From: Scandinavium hiltneri
GTDB lineage: Bacteria > Pseudomonadota > Gammaproteobacteria > Enterobacterales > Enterobacteriaceae
Direction of reading: 5' to 3'
Length of the DNA stretch: 64,000 nt
Assembly: GCF_024764835.1 (NCBI RefSeq)
Contig: NZ_JALIGE010000068.1
Span: 186,001 to 250,000 of the forward strand
Positions 35,905 through 44,498 of this stretch are shown here, one piece after another. Made by a program: the position numbers and the translations under genes. Positions within the stretch are counted from its first letter, which is position 1, and every line of letters starts with the position of its first letter. Below the pieces are notes generated by a model, which was not told the origin of the DNA, ran no database searches, and saw only the letters and a list, made by a program, of their open reading frames with translations.

Positions 35905-37038
35905 ATGACGATATTAACTATATTTTTTTGCGGTACTGGCTCTACTCGTTTCGATGATACCAATGCCAATTATTGCAAAGGTGAACTAGTTTCAACATTG
36001 GCTGCAAATAATGAAGGCAGAGAGTTTGCAGAATGGGTCATTATCGACGGTCCTGGTAGCGGTAATCTTCAGGATGACGAATTATGGGTAAAAAGTGGTG
36101 AACATTTCGATGTATCGGGAAAATTTCTTGGTCTAGGATGGCAAGAAAATATCCGCCACGCAATCGCCATCATGAAAGGCGAAGTCAATTGGCAGCGTGA
36201 GAAATTGACCGAAAAACAATATGAAACGCTTAAAAAAGCAGGTGTCCCTATTCAGGATGTTGAAGTAACTGGTTCATTCTTCTGGCGCCATTATGACTAC
36301 GGCGATCGCAAAGTCACACAACAGCAACTTCAGCAACAGATCATCAAAATCTACCGCAAAGGACAGGTTTTACCCACACAGGTTAACCTTGTCGGCTGGA
36401 GTCGCGGTGGGATCAGCTGCCACATGCTCGCGAATGCCATGCTGCTGGATCCCCTTTTAAACACCATTCCGGTAAATATTTTCGCTATTGATCCTGTTCC
36501 TGGCCCACTCAATTTTGACAGCACCAAAACAACACTTGGGAAAAACGTGAAGGAATATGTCGCCTTTTACGCAAGGGATGAACGTTCGAAGGGTTTTACC
36601 TGCGTCATTCCTGAGACAGCAAAATCAACAGCCGTCCATGTGTTTCCGATGGCAGGTCGTCATGCCACACTGGTGGGTAATGCCGCTATCGACGGCGAAA
36701 AAGGTGCAAAACTGCTGAATGAGCCCGGAACAATTGTTCGTTACTTAGCCGAAACGTGTTTGCAAAAATGGGGGGTAAAACTGCGAAACACACTCAATCT
36801 GGATGAAAAGCTACTGCTTAAACTGCATCAAGGAATTAAAAAAAATGAAGACCTGTATCTCAAAATGCATGATTTGTCGTACTCCGTCCTTACCGAAAAC
36901 GATCAGGGCGAGCGCTACGTCTCGTTGGGTCGTCAGGGGGTTCCCTACTCCGCAATCAGCGGAGGGATATACACGCCACATTCTGGACTCGCGTCCGACT
37001 ACCTGAACGACACTACGCTGTATGACATTTTAAAATAG
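35905..37038 (+). CDS. Predicted serine hydrolase with GWSRG elbow
   Basis: 377 residues. The first strand and loop LTIFFCGTGSTRFDD and the elbow NLVGWSRGGISCHMLAN point to an alpha/beta hydrolase. S166 is the probable nucleophile, D196 in FAIDPVPG the acid, and the His in MAGRHATLVG a candidate base. GxSRG elbows with an early GTG loop occur in lipase-type effectors (DUF2235/Tle1-like and relatives), but the rest does not match a family I can name. No signal peptide or membrane segment. It is divergent from the response regulator and is the last gene of the accessory island. It could be a phospholipase toxin or cargo of the lysis cassette; this is inference. Confidence 0.65.
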   Translation: MTILTIFFCGTGSTRFDDTNANYCKGELVSTLAANNEGREFAEWVIIDGPGSGNLQDDELWVKSGEHFDVSGKFLGLGWQENIRHAIAIMKGEVNWQREKLTEKQYETLKKAGVPIQDVEVTGSFFWRHYDYGDRKVTQQQLQQQIIKIYRKGQVLPTQVNLVGWSRGGISCHMLANAMLLDPLLNTIPVNIFAIDPVPGPLNFDSTKTTLGKNVKEYVAFYARDERSKGFTCVIPETAKSTAVHVFPMAGRHATLVGNAAIDGEKGAKLLNEPGTIVRYLAETCLQKWGVKLRNTLNLDEKLLLKLHQGIKKNEDLYLKMHDLSYSVLTENDQGERYVSLGRQGVPYSAISGGIYTPHSGLASDYLNDTTLYDILK

Positions 37039-37051
37039 TCCTGACAGAATT

Positions 37052-37085
37052 CGTCCAACATGCGTTCCATGCTGGACGTTTTTTT
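37052..37085 (+). terminator. Terminator after the hydrolase gene
   Basis: CGTCCAACATG and CATGCTGGACG arms with one mismatch, then seven T. It separates the island from convergent alr. Confidence 0.9.
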
Positions 37086-37088
37086 AGG

Positions 37089-38174
37089 CTAGGACTCATC
37101 CAGATATTTCATCGCAACCCGCGAAGTCAGGCGCGTGATAAGTTCGTAAGCACTCACTTTCGTTATTTCAGCAATACGTTCAACCGGCAGCCCCTCGCCC
37201 CACAAAATGACCGGATCACCCGCTTTATCGGTGGATTCTGGGCCCAAGTCGACGCAAATCATGTCCATTGCCACGCGACCCACAATCGTTACTTCCCGGC
37301 CATTCACCAGCACCGGTGTGCCAGACGGCGCGGCACGCGGATAACCGTCCCCGTAGCCCATGGCAATTACGCCGAGCCGGGTGTCGCGCTCGCTGGACCA
37401 GGTACCGCCGTAGCCTACCGGTTCACCCGCTTTGTGCTCGCGCACGGCAATCAGGTTAGACGTCAGCGACATCACCGGTTTGAAGCCAAAATCGTCGGCC
37501 CAGGGCTTATTCTCGAGTGGCGATACGCCGTACAGGATGATCCCCGGACGCACCCAGTCAAAATGCGACTGTGGCCACAGCAGAATTCCACCGGATGCGG
37601 CAATTGACCGCTGCCCCGGTTTGGCTTCGGTGAAGGTCAGAAAAATATCGAGCTGCTGTTCGGTCGCACCGCACTCTGGCTCGTCCGCACGGGCAAAGTG
37701 GCTGACCACGTTCACCGGCTGGCGCACATTTTTGCACTGGCTCAGGCGCTGATAAAACGCATTCGCTTCTTCCGGGCGCACGCCCAGACGGTGCATGCCG
37801 GTATCCAGCTTCATCCAGACGGTGATCGGCTCAGGCAAATCAGCCTGCTCCAGCGCTTCCAGCTGTTCGGGATTATGCACCGCGGTGTGGAAACCCTGAG
37901 CGGAAATTAGCGGCAGATCGCTGGCATTGAAAAAACCTTCCAGCAGCAGGACCGGCTGGGTAATGCCGCCCTCGCGCAGATGCAGGGCCTCTTCCAGGCG
38001 GGCGACGCCAAAGGCATCGGCGTCGGGGAGCGTTCGCGCGGTCTCCAGAAGACCGTGTCCGTAAGCGTTCGCTTTCACGACCGCAACAAGCTTACTGGCG
38101 GGAGCCAGTTCGCGCAGGCGTTGCAGATTGTGTCGCAGAGCGCGGCGGTTAATGACTACAGTTGCCGCTTGCAT
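37089..38174 (-). CDS. alr: Alanine racemase (biosynthetic)
   Basis: 361 residues. The PLP lysine is K34 in VVKANAYGHG; the second catalytic residue, the Tyr in VGYGGTW, is present, as is MKLDTGMHRLGVRP. It makes D-alanine for peptidoglycan. It is near identical to E. coli Alr, with two extra residues at the C-terminus. In E. coli alr is followed directly by tyrB; here the 5-kb accessory island lies between them. Confidence 0.97.
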   Translation of the reverse strand: MQAATVVINRRALRHNLQRLRELAPASKLVAVVKANAYGHGLLETARTLPDADAFGVARLEEALHLREGGITQPVLLLEGFFNASDLPLISAQGFHTAVHNPEQLEALEQADLPEPITVWMKLDTGMHRLGVRPEEANAFYQRLSQCKNVRQPVNVVSHFARADEPECGATEQQLDIFLTFTEAKPGQRSIAASGGILLWPQSHFDWVRPGIILYGVSPLENKPWADDFGFKPVMSLTSNLIAVREHKAGEPVGYGGTWSSERDTRLGVIAMGYGDGYPRAAPSGTPVLVNGREVTIVGRVAMDMICVDLGPESTDKAGDPVILWGEGLPVERIAEITKVSAYELITRLTSRVAMKYLDES

Positions 38175-38194
38175 TTGAATTCCTTAATTAGCGA

Positions 38195-38317
38195 ATCTCC
38201 TAAATCATTCGTGTTGCGGGAAGGCGACAAGCCCGCGAGTCCCCGGGAGCTTAGTCAACTAAGCGACCGGGGCGAGCGAGCGCAGTCAACGCACCAGCAG
38301 CGCGAAGGATGACGGAG
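38195..38317. repeat. ERIC element (diverged copy)
   Basis: About 120 bp in the alr-dnaB gap has the ERIC layout: outer TCCT / AGGATGACGGAG arms and the core CCCCGGGAGCTTAG, then AAGCGACCGGGGCGAGCG. The centre (GTCAACTAAG) differs from the usual ACATAAGTAAG. It abuts the dnaB stop codon. Confidence 0.8.
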
Positions 38318-38319
38318 AT

Positions 38320-39735
38320 TTATTCGTCGTCGTATTGCGGGCCCGCATAATTATCAAAACGCGACCACTGTCCGTTAAACGTCAGGCGTACGGTACCGAT
38401 CGGGCCGTTACGCTGTTTACCCAGAATGATTTCGGCGATGCCTTTCAGGTCGCTGTTCTCGTGATAAACCTCATCACGGTAGATGAACATGATTAAGTCG
38501 GCATCCTGCTCGATGGAGCCGGATTCACGCAGGTCGGAGTTGACCGGTCGCTTATCGGCACGCTGCTCCAGGGAACGGTTAAGCTGCGACAGTGCCACCA
38601 CCGGCACATGAAGCTCTTTCGCTAACGCCTTGAGAGAGCGTGAAATTTCGGCAATTTCCAGGGTTCGGTTATCCGACAACGACGGTACGCGCATCAGCTG
38701 CAGGTAGTCGATCATGATCAGGCCAATGCCGCCATGTTCGCGGGCGATACGGCGCGCGCGGGAGCGTACTTCCGTCGGCGTCAGGCCGGAGGAATCATCG
38801 ATGTAGATATTACGCTTTTCGAGCAGAATGCCCATGGTGCCTGAAATCCGCGCCCAGTCTTCATCATCAAGCTGACCAGTACGAATACGCGTCTGATCGA
38901 CGCGTGACAGCGATGCCAGGCAACGCATCATAATCTGTTCGGAGGGCATTTCGAGACTGAAGATAAGCACCGGCTTATCCTGCAACATCGCCGCGTTTTC
39001 GACGAGATTCATCGCAAATGTCGTTTTCCCCATCGACGGACGCGCCGCGACGATAATCAAATCTGATGGCTGCAAACCGGCGGTCTTTTTATTCAGATCG
39101 TCATAACCGGTGTTCACGCCCGTCACGCCATCGTGTGGCTGCTGGAAAAGCTGCTCGATACGCGCCACGGTGGCGTCGAGCACCTCGGCGATATTTTTAG
39201 GGCCTTCGTCTTTATTGGCACGGCTTTCCGCAATTTTGAACACCCGGCTTTCGGCCAAATCCAGCAGGTCTTCACTGGTACGGCCCTGGGGGTCAAAACC
39301 GGCTTCGGCGATTTCATTCGCCACCGAGATCATGTCACGCACAACCGCACGTTCGCGCACGATGTCCGCATAAGCGCTGATGTTCGCCGCACTTGGTGTA
39401 TTTTTCGACAGTTCTGCCAGATAGGCAAACCCGCCGCAGGTATCCAGTTGCCCTTCCCGCTCAAGCGATTCCGCGAGCGTAATCAGGTCAATCGGGCTGC
39501 CTTTTTCCTGCAAACGCGCCATTTCGGTAAAAATATGGCGGTGCGGACGGGTATAAAAATCTTCTGCTACGACGCGTTCGGCGACGTCATCCCAGCGTTG
39601 GTTATCCAGCATTAAACCGCCCAACACCGACTGTTCCGCTTCAATCGAGTGCGGGGGTACTTTCAGCCCAGAGACCATTGGATCGCGGTCACGTGGCTCA
39701 GTCTGTTGTTTGTTGAAGGGTTTATTTCCTGCCAT
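38320..39735 (-). CDS. dnaB: Replicative DNA helicase DnaB
   Basis: 471 residues, the same as E. coli. The N-terminal domain (PHSIEAEQSVLGGLMLD, about 27-43) binds DnaG primase and DnaC. The RecA-like motor has Walker A ARPSMGKTTFAMN near 230 and Walker B LIMIDYLQLM. The hexamer unwinds the fork 5' to 3'. No intein or insertion is present. Confidence 0.98.
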   Translation of the reverse strand: MAGNKPFNKQQTEPRDRDPMVSGLKVPPHSIEAEQSVLGGLMLDNQRWDDVAERVVAEDFYTRPHRHIFTEMARLQEKGSPIDLITLAESLEREGQLDTCGGFAYLAELSKNTPSAANISAYADIVRERAVVRDMISVANEIAEAGFDPQGRTSEDLLDLAESRVFKIAESRANKDEGPKNIAEVLDATVARIEQLFQQPHDGVTGVNTGYDDLNKKTAGLQPSDLIIVAARPSMGKTTFAMNLVENAAMLQDKPVLIFSLEMPSEQIMMRCLASLSRVDQTRIRTGQLDDEDWARISGTMGILLEKRNIYIDDSSGLTPTEVRSRARRIAREHGGIGLIMIDYLQLMRVPSLSDNRTLEIAEISRSLKALAKELHVPVVALSQLNRSLEQRADKRPVNSDLRESGSIEQDADLIMFIYRDEVYHENSDLKGIAEIILGKQRNGPIGTVRLTFNGQWSRFDNYAGPQYDDE

Positions 39736-39826
39736 AGTGAATGGAGTTACCGGGTTAAAGAGTGGGTCGTAAGATTATCATATCTGATGCCTGATGCCCC
39801 TACTAAACGATATGTACGGAGGATGT

Positions 39827-40810
39827 ATGGCAACGCGAATAGAATTTCAGCAGCACGGTGGGCCTGACGTAATCAACGCCGTGGAATTTACCCCAGTGGA
39901 TCCGAAAGAGAACGAGATCCAGGTGGAAAATAAGGCCATCGGCATTAACTATATCGACACCTACATCCGCAGCGGGTTGTATCCGCCGCCCTCTTTGCCG
40001 AGCGGTCTGGGAACGGAAGCCGCAGGCGTGGTCAGCAAAGTCGGCAGCGGCGTGAGGCACATTAAAGTGGGTGACCGCGTGGTCTACGCCCAGTCATCGC
40101 TCGGCGCTTACAGCTCGGTCCACAACGTGCCTGCCGATAAAGCCGCCATTTTGCCCGCCGCGATTTCCTATGAGCAAGCCGCCGCCTCTTTCCTCAAAGG
40201 GCTGACGGTGTTCTACCTGCTGCGTAAAACCTATGAAATTAAGCCGAACGAACCGTTCCTGTTCCACGCGGCGGCTGGGGGCGTGGGGCTGATCGCCTGC
40301 CAGTGGGCGAAAGCCTTGGGGGCTCAGCTGATTGGTACCGTGGGCTCGGCGCAAAAGACGCAGCGCGCGTTACAGGCCGGCGCCTGGCAGGTGATTAACT
40401 ATCGGGAAGAAAATCTGGTGGAGCGCGTTAAAGAGATAACGAACGGCAAAAAGCTGCGCGTGGTGTATGACTCGGTGGGAAAAGACACCTGGGAAGCATC
40501 ACTCGATTGCCTGCAGCGGCGTGGACTGATGGTCAGCTTTGGTAATTCCTCCGGCGCAGTCACCGGCGTAAATCTGGGTATTCTGAATCAGAAAGGCTCG
40601 CTGTTCGCTACCCGCCCTTCCCTTCAGGGTTACATCACCACCCGCGAAGAGTTAGAGGAAGCCAGCAATGAGCTGTTTTCGCTGATCGCCAGCGGCGTGA
40701 TTAAAGTAGACGTGGCCGATAGCCAGAAATTTGCGTTGCACGATGCGCAAAAAGCGCATGAAACGCTGGAAAGCCGGGCAACACAAGGGTCGAGTTTGCT
40801 GCTGCCGTAA
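39827..40810 (+). CDS. qorA: NADPH:quinone reductase QorA (zeta-crystallin type)
   Basis: 327 residues of the zinc-free medium-chain dehydrogenase family. The NADPH-binding Rossmann motif is AAAGGVGLIACQWAKALGA near 145-163, and GTEAAGVVSKVGSGV is also typical. It reduces quinones with NADPH. The start MATRIEF at 39827, after GGAGGATGT, matches E. coli; the frame opens 11 codons earlier without likeness. Divergent from dnaB, as in E. coli. Confidence 0.95.
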   Translation: MATRIEFQQHGGPDVINAVEFTPVDPKENEIQVENKAIGINYIDTYIRSGLYPPPSLPSGLGTEAAGVVSKVGSGVRHIKVGDRVVYAQSSLGAYSSVHNVPADKAAILPAAISYEQAAASFLKGLTVFYLLRKTYEIKPNEPFLFHAAAGGVGLIACQWAKALGAQLIGTVGSAQKTQRALQAGAWQVINYREENLVERVKEITNGKKLRVVYDSVGKDTWEASLDCLQRRGLMVSFGNSSGAVTGVNLGILNQKGSLFATRPSLQGYITTREELEEASNELFSLIASGVIKVDVADSQKFALHDAQKAHETLESRATQGSSLLLP

Positions 40811-40821
40811 TTCTCATTGCC

Positions 40822-40946
40822 CTCCTAAATAATTCAGGCTGCAGAAAGGCGGCAAATGAGCGAATCCCCGGGAGCTTACATAAGTAAGTGACTGGGGTGG
40901 GAGAATGCAGGCAACGCGTCTGCAGCTTGAAGTATGACGGAGGAGA
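40822..40946. repeat. ERIC element (near-consensus copy)
   Basis: Contains the ERIC core GCGAATCCCCGGGAGCTTAC at 40860-40879, then ATAAGTAAGTGACTGGGGTG. The outer arms begin CTCCTAAATAATTCAGGCTGCAG-like and end CTGCAGCTTGAAGTATGACGG-like. It lies directly after the qorA stop, 2.5 kb from the diverged copy beside dnaB. Confidence 0.93.
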
Positions 40947-40954
40947 AATTATTA

Positions 40955-40981
40955 GGGCTTCCTTTGGGAAGCCCTTTTTTT
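40955..40981 (+). terminator. qorA terminator
   Basis: GGGCTTCC and GGAAGCCC arms, 4-nt loop, then seven or eight T, just beyond the ERIC element. Confidence 0.9.
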
Positions 40982-41097
40982 ATCGTTCGCTGTATGTAGG
41001 GTACAGCGCGATGAATTCGTTATCGCGCTAAGAATGACAGATTTATGACTTACTGCCTACGCTGCCTTTCTCAGGTTGTGACGCACACCGCAAACCC

Positions 41098-41340
41098 TTA
41101 ATAGCGCCAGCGATCGTCACGTCGATACGCCGGGACTTTTGGCGTTTTGACCGCCCGGATAATCCACACCACGGCGACGGCAAGCAGCAGCCACGGCAAC
41201 AATTTGATCATCAGGGCAAACAGGCCACCGACGAACATCAGTGCGGTCGCGACCACTATCGCTGCCAGAATGCCCAGCACGGAGACTCCGGTAACCAGCA
41301 ACATTACAAAGAATCCGATGATAAATAACAGTTCCAGCAT
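41098..41340 (-). CDS. pspG: Phage shock protein G
   Basis: 80 residues, colinear with E. coli PspG (MLELLFIIGFFVMLL, ALMIKLLPWLLLAVAVVW, YRRDDRWRY). It has two or three membrane segments. A member of the PspF regulon, induced by inner-membrane stress, with effects on motility and energy use. The start at 41340 is the E. coli one; an upstream in-frame ATG at 41400 lies within the promoter. A sigma-54 type promoter precedes it. Confidence 0.95.
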   Translation of the reverse strand: MLELLFIIGFFVMLLVTGVSVLGILAAIVVATALMFVGGLFALMIKLLPWLLLAVAVVWIIRAVKTPKVPAYRRDDRWRY

Positions 41341-41378
41341 GGCTTTTCCCCTTAAAAAATAACCCACTGCCTTACCAT

Positions 41379-41395
41379 TACAAAAATCATGCCAA
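41379..41395 (-). promoter_or_regulatory. Sigma-54 promoter of pspG
   Basis: On the minus strand TTGGCATGATTTTTGTA fits the -24/-12 pattern, TGGCA and a GT in place of the usual GC, ten bases apart. E. coli pspG is driven by sigma-54 with PspF. The imperfect -12 lowers certainty. Confidence 0.6.
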
Positions 41396-41411
41396 AACAT
41401 ATTTCATTGAT

Positions 41412-41449
41412 TTAAAACGAAAACGCCCCACAGAGTTCTGCGAGGCGTG
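41412..41449 (-). terminator. dusA terminator
   Basis: On the minus strand ACGCCTCGCAGA and TCTGTGGGGCGT arms pair with two mismatches and are followed by TTTTCGTTTT. Confidence 0.7.
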
Positions 41450-41478
41450 GTCAATCAGACTAACTTTTAGTGTATTTC

Positions 41479-42477
41479 TTAACGCTTATTCGCCACCAGC
41501 TGGAGTGCCTGTTCGAGCACGTCGATATTGGCACCCGCTTTATGTGCGTTTTCACTGAGGTAGCGACGCCACTGGCGTGCGCCCGGAATGCCCTGGAACA
41601 GACCCAGCATGTGACGCGTCACGTGGCCGAGATAAGTGCCGTTGCTCAACTCTCGTTCGATGTAGGGATACATCGCGCGAACGACGTCTACTGGATCCGG
41701 ATCGACGCCTTCAACACCATAAATTTCACGGTCGACTGACGCCAGAATACCCGGATTCTGATATGCCTCGCGGCCCACCATTACGCCGTCCATATGCTGC
41801 AAATGCGCGTTGGCTTCGGCCAGCGATTTGATGCCGCCATTAATCGACATCGTCAGATGCGGGAAGTCGCGCTTGAGCTGATAAACGCGCGGGTAATCCA
41901 ACGGTGGAATTTCACGGTTTTCTTTCGGGCTGAGGCCAGAAAGCCAGGCTTTACGCGCGTGGATAATGAACATCTCGCATTCGCCGTTACCGGACACGGT
42001 GTTGATAAAATCACAGAGGAATTCGTAGCTGTCCTGGTCATCAATGCCGATGCGGGTTTTGACCGTCACCGGAATCGACACTACGTCACGCATCGCTTTA
42101 ACGCTGTCGGCCACCAGCTGCGCATTGCCCATCAGGCAGGCGCCAAACATGCCGTTCTGTACGCGGTCAGACGGGCAGCCGACGTTGAGGTTAATTTCGT
42201 CGTAGCCGCGTTCTTCCGCAAGCTTCGCGCAATGCGCCAGTGCAGCCGGATCGCTACCGCCCAGCTGCAGAGCCAGCGGATGTTCCTCCTCGCTGTACGC
42301 CAGGTAATCGCCTTTGCCATGAATAATCGCCCCGGTGGTCACCATTTCGGTGTACAGCAGCATGTGACGGGACAACAGGCGCAGGAAGTAACGACAATGC
42401 CTGTCCGTCCAGTCGAGCATCGGTGCGATGGAGAAACGGTGCGCAGGATAAGCGGAGGATTGTGTTTCTGGCAGCAT
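41479..42477 (-). CDS. dusA: tRNA-dihydrouridine(20/20a) synthase DusA
   Basis: 332 residues. The FMN-binding TIM barrel starts FSIAPMLDWTDRHCRYF. The catalytic cysteine is C101 in NVGCPSDRVQNGMFGA, and the second motif VKTRIGIDD is present. It reduces U20 and U20a in the D-loop of tRNAs. Near identical to E. coli YjbN. Confidence 0.97.
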   Translation of the reverse strand: MLPETQSSAYPAHRFSIAPMLDWTDRHCRYFLRLLSRHMLLYTEMVTTGAIIHGKGDYLAYSEEEHPLALQLGGSDPAALAHCAKLAEERGYDEINLNVGCPSDRVQNGMFGACLMGNAQLVADSVKAMRDVVSIPVTVKTRIGIDDQDSYEFLCDFINTVSGNGECEMFIIHARKAWLSGLSPKENREIPPLDYPRVYQLKRDFPHLTMSINGGIKSLAEANAHLQHMDGVMVGREAYQNPGILASVDREIYGVEGVDPDPVDVVRAMYPYIERELSNGTYLGHVTRHMLGLFQGIPGARQWRRYLSENAHKAGANIDVLEQALQLVANKR

Positions 42478-42559
42478 GGCGAAGTATTGAGCATCCGGTG
42501 GAAAATGGGGCGCTACTATAGCACAAAGAAAATGCGGAGGCGCATGGCCTCCGCGATTG

Positions 42560-42878
42560 TCAGAATGTCAGGCCTAACTGCACCCGCACCCCAAGTTTGG
42601 TCTTCGCCATACAGACCCATCAGGTCGACATACACCGTGCCCAGTGAGGTGAAGCCCACACCGGCGGTGAGCGTCAGCAAATCGGTATGCCACGACAAGC
42701 CCGCAGTCACCAACGGTCGGATTTGGTACGTGTCTTTGTAGTGGGTGGTCACGCCGCCGATATCGAACTTACGCGCAATGGCGATGACGTCATCGGAAGC
42801 AATCGCTCCTTTCCCCGACACGGTGGAATTCAGGTTTTTGGTTATCCGATCGCTACCGTTCAATTCGGGTGATTTGAG
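42560..42878 (-). pseudogene. Remnant of a TraF-like outer-membrane barrel protein
   Basis: About 105 codons read as the end of a beta-barrel: YKDTYQIRPLVTAGLSWHTD, LLTLTAGVGF, VYVDLMGLYG, then in another frame AKTKLGVRVQLGLTF before a stop at 42560. The final Phe is the usual last residue of such barrels. The pattern is like PF13729 (chromosomal proteins called conjugal transfer TraF). A stop in frame at 42879, no start, and a frameshift near 42600 mark it as dead. E. coli has yjbL-yjbM here. Confidence 0.6.
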
Positions 42879-42939
42879 TTAAGGGGCGCGTGATAACGTT
42901 GAAATATGCGTCGCCCCTCACTATCTATAGAAGAGATTG

Positions 42940-43428
42940 TTATTTCCGTGAAGGTTTCCCGTCGTGTGGACCAAAAAACTGTGGTGGATGGTCCACCCAT
43001 CGGTCCGGGCGGGTCGCGGCATACTCTGGATTCAGCGGATAATATATCCGGTTGTGCTTTTTATTCACTTCTCCGACGACCAGTAACTCCACCTCTTCCT
43101 CAGTATTATTGATGAAGGTGTGGCAGACACCGGTGCCTGACGGGAATCCCACGCTGTCGCCCGGTTCCAGCTGCCAGAGGTAGCCGTTGATCCACGCCTG
43201 AGGACGGCCTTCAATCACGTAGATAAACTCTTCTTCATCGCTTTCGGCGTGGGGATAGGAGGTGCGTCGGCCGGGTGAAAGCCGTTCATGGTGAATGCCA
43301 AGGCGCATCAGGCCCAGCTTGCGAGCCAACGGCGCGCCAACGGAAAACAGCTCTTTGCTATCGGGATAACCGGCGTTATCAGGCTCTTCCAGCTCGCGCC
43401 AGTGTCGAATACAGTCTGGTCTTTTCAT
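42940..43428 (-). CDS. Cupin-domain protein
   Basis: 162 residues with one cupin barrel: RLSPGRRTSYPHAESDEEEFIYVIEG is motif 1 (His, Glu), and GDSVGFPSGTGVCHTFIN is motif 2. The metal ligands (H81, E85-E87 region and H near 124) appear kept. Catalytic role unknown; the fold suits a dioxygenase, an isomerase or a sugar-binding protein. It is alone, divergent from zur. Confidence 0.85.
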   Translation of the reverse strand: MKRPDCIRHWRELEEPDNAGYPDSKELFSVGAPLARKLGLMRLGIHHERLSPGRRTSYPHAESDEEEFIYVIEGRPQAWINGYLWQLEPGDSVGFPSGTGVCHTFINNTEEEVELLVVGEVNKKHNRIYYPLNPEYAATRPDRWVDHPPQFFGPHDGKPSRK

Positions 43429-43540
43429 GGTGTTCCCTCAGGTAGTGATGCGTCAGGTATAGCATACCCTGCAGGTTATCGGCGTTTCGGCCATAACATG
43501 ATAAAGTAGGCGTTTACTTTACACCCGATTCGAGGCGCCT

Positions 43541-44062
43541 ATGGACCAGACCACTCCACAAGACATGCTCGTGCAGGCCGAAAGGCTTTGCGCACAACGT
43601 GGCGTTCGTCTGACACCGCAACGCCTCGAAGTATTACGCCTGATGACGCTGCAGCAAGGTGCAATCAGTGCGTACGACCTGCTGGACCTGCTGAAAGTCA
43701 GTGAGCCGCAGGCGAAGCCGCCCACCGTTTATCGCGCGCTGGAGTTTTTACTCGAGCAAGGGTTTGTGCATAAGGTGGAATCGACCAATAGCTACGTGCT
43801 GTGCCATCTGTTTGATAAACCGTCGCATACGTCGGCGATGTTTATTTGCGATCGCTGTGGCGTGGTGAAGGAAGAAGCGGCTGACGGAGTGGAAGACATT
43901 ATGCATACGCTGGCAGCCCGCATGGGTTTTGCGCTGCGTCATAATGTGATTGAGGCGCATGGGCTGTGCTCAGGATGTGTCGAAGTGGAAGCTTGCCGCA
44001 CGCAGGACTGCTGCGGTCATGACCATACGATTCAAATCAAACGAAAACCTGGTCAGAAGTAA
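43541..44062 (+). CDS. zur: Zinc uptake regulator Zur
   Basis: 173 residues of the Fur family, close to E. coli Zur (171). The winged helix covers about 15-85 (VRLTPQRLEVLRLM, KPPTVYRALEFLLEQGFVHK). Zinc ligands come from CDRC and the later CSGC / C-rich tail. It represses znuABC and other zinc-saving genes when zinc is plentiful. Confidence 0.97.
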   Translation: MDQTTPQDMLVQAERLCAQRGVRLTPQRLEVLRLMTLQQGAISAYDLLDLLKVSEPQAKPPTVYRALEFLLEQGFVHKVESTNSYVLCHLFDKPSHTSAMFICDRCGVVKEEAADGVEDIMHTLAARMGFALRHNVIEAHGLCSGCVEVEACRTQDCCGHDHTIQIKRKPGQK

Positions 44063-44069
44063 GCCCCCA

Positions 44070-44100
44070 GAAAAAAGAGTGGGCGGCCATAAGCCGCCCC
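44070..44100 (-). terminator. yjbJ terminator
   Basis: GGGCGGC and GCCGCCC arms pair and are followed on the minus strand by ACTC and six T. It lies between convergent zur and yjbJ. Confidence 0.75.
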
Positions 44101-44140
44101 GAGGGTTGTACTTCCTTGTACGCACGGGTAGTGCGTTTGG

Positions 44141-44350
44141 TTACCAGCGGTAATCGTTGCGGGTTTCCCAGTCTTTGACCTCGTCCTCGGCCTGATCTTT
44201 CGCGTATCCGTAACGTTCCTGGATTTTCCCGACCAGCTGGTCGCGCTTACCTTCGATAACCGTAAAGTCATCATCGGTGAGCTTACCCCATTTCTCTTTC
44301 ACTTTACCTTTCAGCTGTTTCCAGTTGCCGCCGACTTCGTCTTTATTCAT
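44141..44350 (-). CDS. yjbJ: CsbD-family stress protein YjbJ
   Basis: 69 residues, as in E. coli YjbJ: MNKDEVGGNWKQLKGKVKEK, KLTDDDFTVIEGKRDQL, and YGYAKDQAEDEVKDWE. A small, charged, abundant protein of the CsbD family, induced in stationary phase and osmotic stress; mechanism unknown. Confidence 0.95.
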   Translation of the reverse strand: MNKDEVGGNWKQLKGKVKEKWGKLTDDDFTVIEGKRDQLVGKIQERYGYAKDQAEDEVKDWETRNDYRW

Positions 44351-44498
44351 GATCTATTCCTCATCAGTTCGGTGGTGCAGAGTGAAGATACGTCGTCCGT
44401 TAACACCGTTTTCTGCTGGACGTGATAAAGAGTATAGGTAAGCATTTCGCCATCCGGGGATTATTCAGAATCTTTAACCACCGGGTGAAATTAAGCCG

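Noticed and set aside
34187..37038. Reading the tyrB-alr island as a type VI secretion effector locus
   Set aside because: No Hcp, VgrG, PAAR, adaptor or immunity gene is present; the lysozyme with holin-like genes fits a lysis cassette better.
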